Assembly: GCF_001428365.1 (NCBI RefSeq)
Contig: NZ_LMSH01000002.1
Location: forward strand, 1,013,505-1,077,504
Length of the DNA stretch: 64,000 bases
Direction of reading: 5' to 3'
Source of the DNA: Arthrobacter sp. Soil763
GTDB lineage: Bacteria; Actinomycetota; Actinomycetes; Actinomycetales; Micrococcaceae
Positions 63,391-64,000 of the stretch are shown here, in pieces (position 1 is the first letter of the stretch; every line of letters begins with the position of its first letter). Both the position numbers and the translations under genes were made by a program. Below the pieces are notes generated by a model that saw only the letters and a list, made by a program, of their open reading frames with translations, had not been told where the DNA came from and did not search any database.

Positions 63391-64000
63391 GCAGCGTCAA
63401 CACGGCCATCCAGCTGATCACGCGCGAACAGGCCACCGGCCAGGCGGCGGCCGCAGCGGCAGGCTCCACCTGCAGCCCGGCGTTGGCCCGCGGCCCCTGG
63501 GACTTCGACGCCGCCGAGGCCCGCGCCGGTGTTCCGGCGTACGGCCCCGGCGCCTCCGCAGCCGACGTCGCACCGCCCTCGACCCCGCGGCAGGGCCGGC
63601 TCCCGGAGGAATACCGCCTGGCCACCGACGCCGAACTCGACGCCCGGATCCGGGCCGCCAAGGCGTCGCTGGGGGAGCGGGCCGTCATCCTGGGGCACTT
63701 CTACCAGCGCGACGAGGTGGTGGAATACGCCGACTTCGTAGGCGATTCCTTCCAGCTCGCCAACGCGGCCCTGACCCGCCCGGAGGCGGAAGCGATCATC
63801 TTCTGCGGCGTGCACTTCATGGCCGAAACCGCGGACATCCTCTCCGGACCGGAGCAGGCGGTGATCCTGCCCAACCTCGCCGCCGGCTGCTCGATGGCGG
63901 ACATGGCGGACATCGATTCGGTCACCGAATGCTGGGAACAACTCGAAGAACTGTTCGGCACCGAGCCCGACGCCGACGGCCGGGTCCCCGTCATCCCGGT
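63387..64000 (+). CDS. nadA: Quinolinate synthase A (3' end beyond the window)
   Basis: 204 codons are visible. NadA condenses iminoaspartate with dihydroxyacetone phosphate using a [4Fe-4S] cluster, the first committed step of de novo NAD synthesis in bacteria. An N-terminal extension of about 80 residues precedes ILGHFYQRDEVVEYADFVGDSFQLA and the cluster Cys in FCGVHFMAETADIL. AACAGGAG precedes the ATG. NadB and NadC are expected to follow. Confidence 0.94.
   Translation, partial: MSSVNTAIQLITREQATGQAAAAAAGSTCSPALARGPWDFDAAEARAGVPAYGPGASAADVAPPSTPRQGRLPEEYRLATDAELDARIRAAKASLGERAVILGHFYQRDEVVEYADFVGDSFQLANAALTRPEAEAIIFCGVHFMAETADILSGPEQAVILPNLAAGCSMADMADIDSVTECWEQLEELFGTEPDADGRVPVIP

Overview
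This is a gene-dense, GC-rich chromosomal segment from an actinobacterium. It is most likely a member of the Micrococcaceae close to Arthrobacter or Pseudarthrobacter. That assignment is inference, resting on the very high GC in third codon positions, frequent GTG and TTG starts, the long (274 aa) ATP synthase delta chain, NucS in place of MutS/MutL, the gene order prfA-prmC-tsaC-...-atpBEFHAGDC-DUF2550, and the order pncB/clpS/DUF2017/murI/MBL/rph/rdgB, which resembles the Rv1330c-Rv1341 block of Mycobacterium tuberculosis. No rRNA, tRNA, insertion sequence, prophage or CRISPR array was recognised.

Layout. 1-6562: end of prfA, prmC and tsaC, then a four-gene surface-glycan module (two GT2 glycosyltransferases, a membrane NDP-sugar 4,6-dehydratase, a polyprenyl-P sugar-1-P transferase). 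6580-14573: the complete F1Fo ATP synthase operon with two small AtpI/AtpZ-like genes in front. 14584-19210: DUF2550 protein, a membrane esterase translationally coupled to an MprF-type aminoacyl-phosphatidylglycerol synthase, and a cold-shock protein. 19533-34465: nagA, nucS, hydrolase, AI-2E-type permease, a large unrecognised membrane protein, a thioredoxin/TPR protein, an Old Yellow Enzyme, an ABC exporter pair, nagB, DUF3039 and an SF2 helicase. 34539-44803: NAD salvage (pncA, pncB), clpS/DUF2017, murI, MBL phosphodiesterase, rph, rdgB, DedA, exonuclease-BRCT, DUF4395 and an ADP-ribosylglycohydrolase. 44961-50997: paired DUF202 proteins, an aquaporin-family channel, and sbcD-sbcC. 51014-58242: an MFS gene with a hairpin leader, an IclR regulator divergent from an MHS symporter, and a 2-oxoacid dehydrogenase operon whose E2 is split. 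58398-64000: an ECF42-type sigma factor with its DGPF/YciI partner, an amino-acid permease divergent from an AsnC regulator, then nrtR and the start of nadA.

The most unusual unit is the 2-oxoacid dehydrogenase operon at 54970-58242. It encodes E1 alpha, E1 beta, a free-standing 109-residue lipoyl domain and an alpha/beta hydrolase, but no conventional E2 acyltransferase core. It looks like a split version of the AcoC-type E2. A second strong pattern is that at least sixteen genes have a TANNNT -10 box ending exactly 6 or 7 nt before the start codon, which predicts leaderless transcripts. Clear regulatory DNA includes twin IclR-like sites, a 27-bp NrtR-like palindrome over the nrtR start, a palindrome over the -10 of the dehydrogenase operon, 59-bp tandem repeats between pncB and clpS, and several strong bidirectional terminators.
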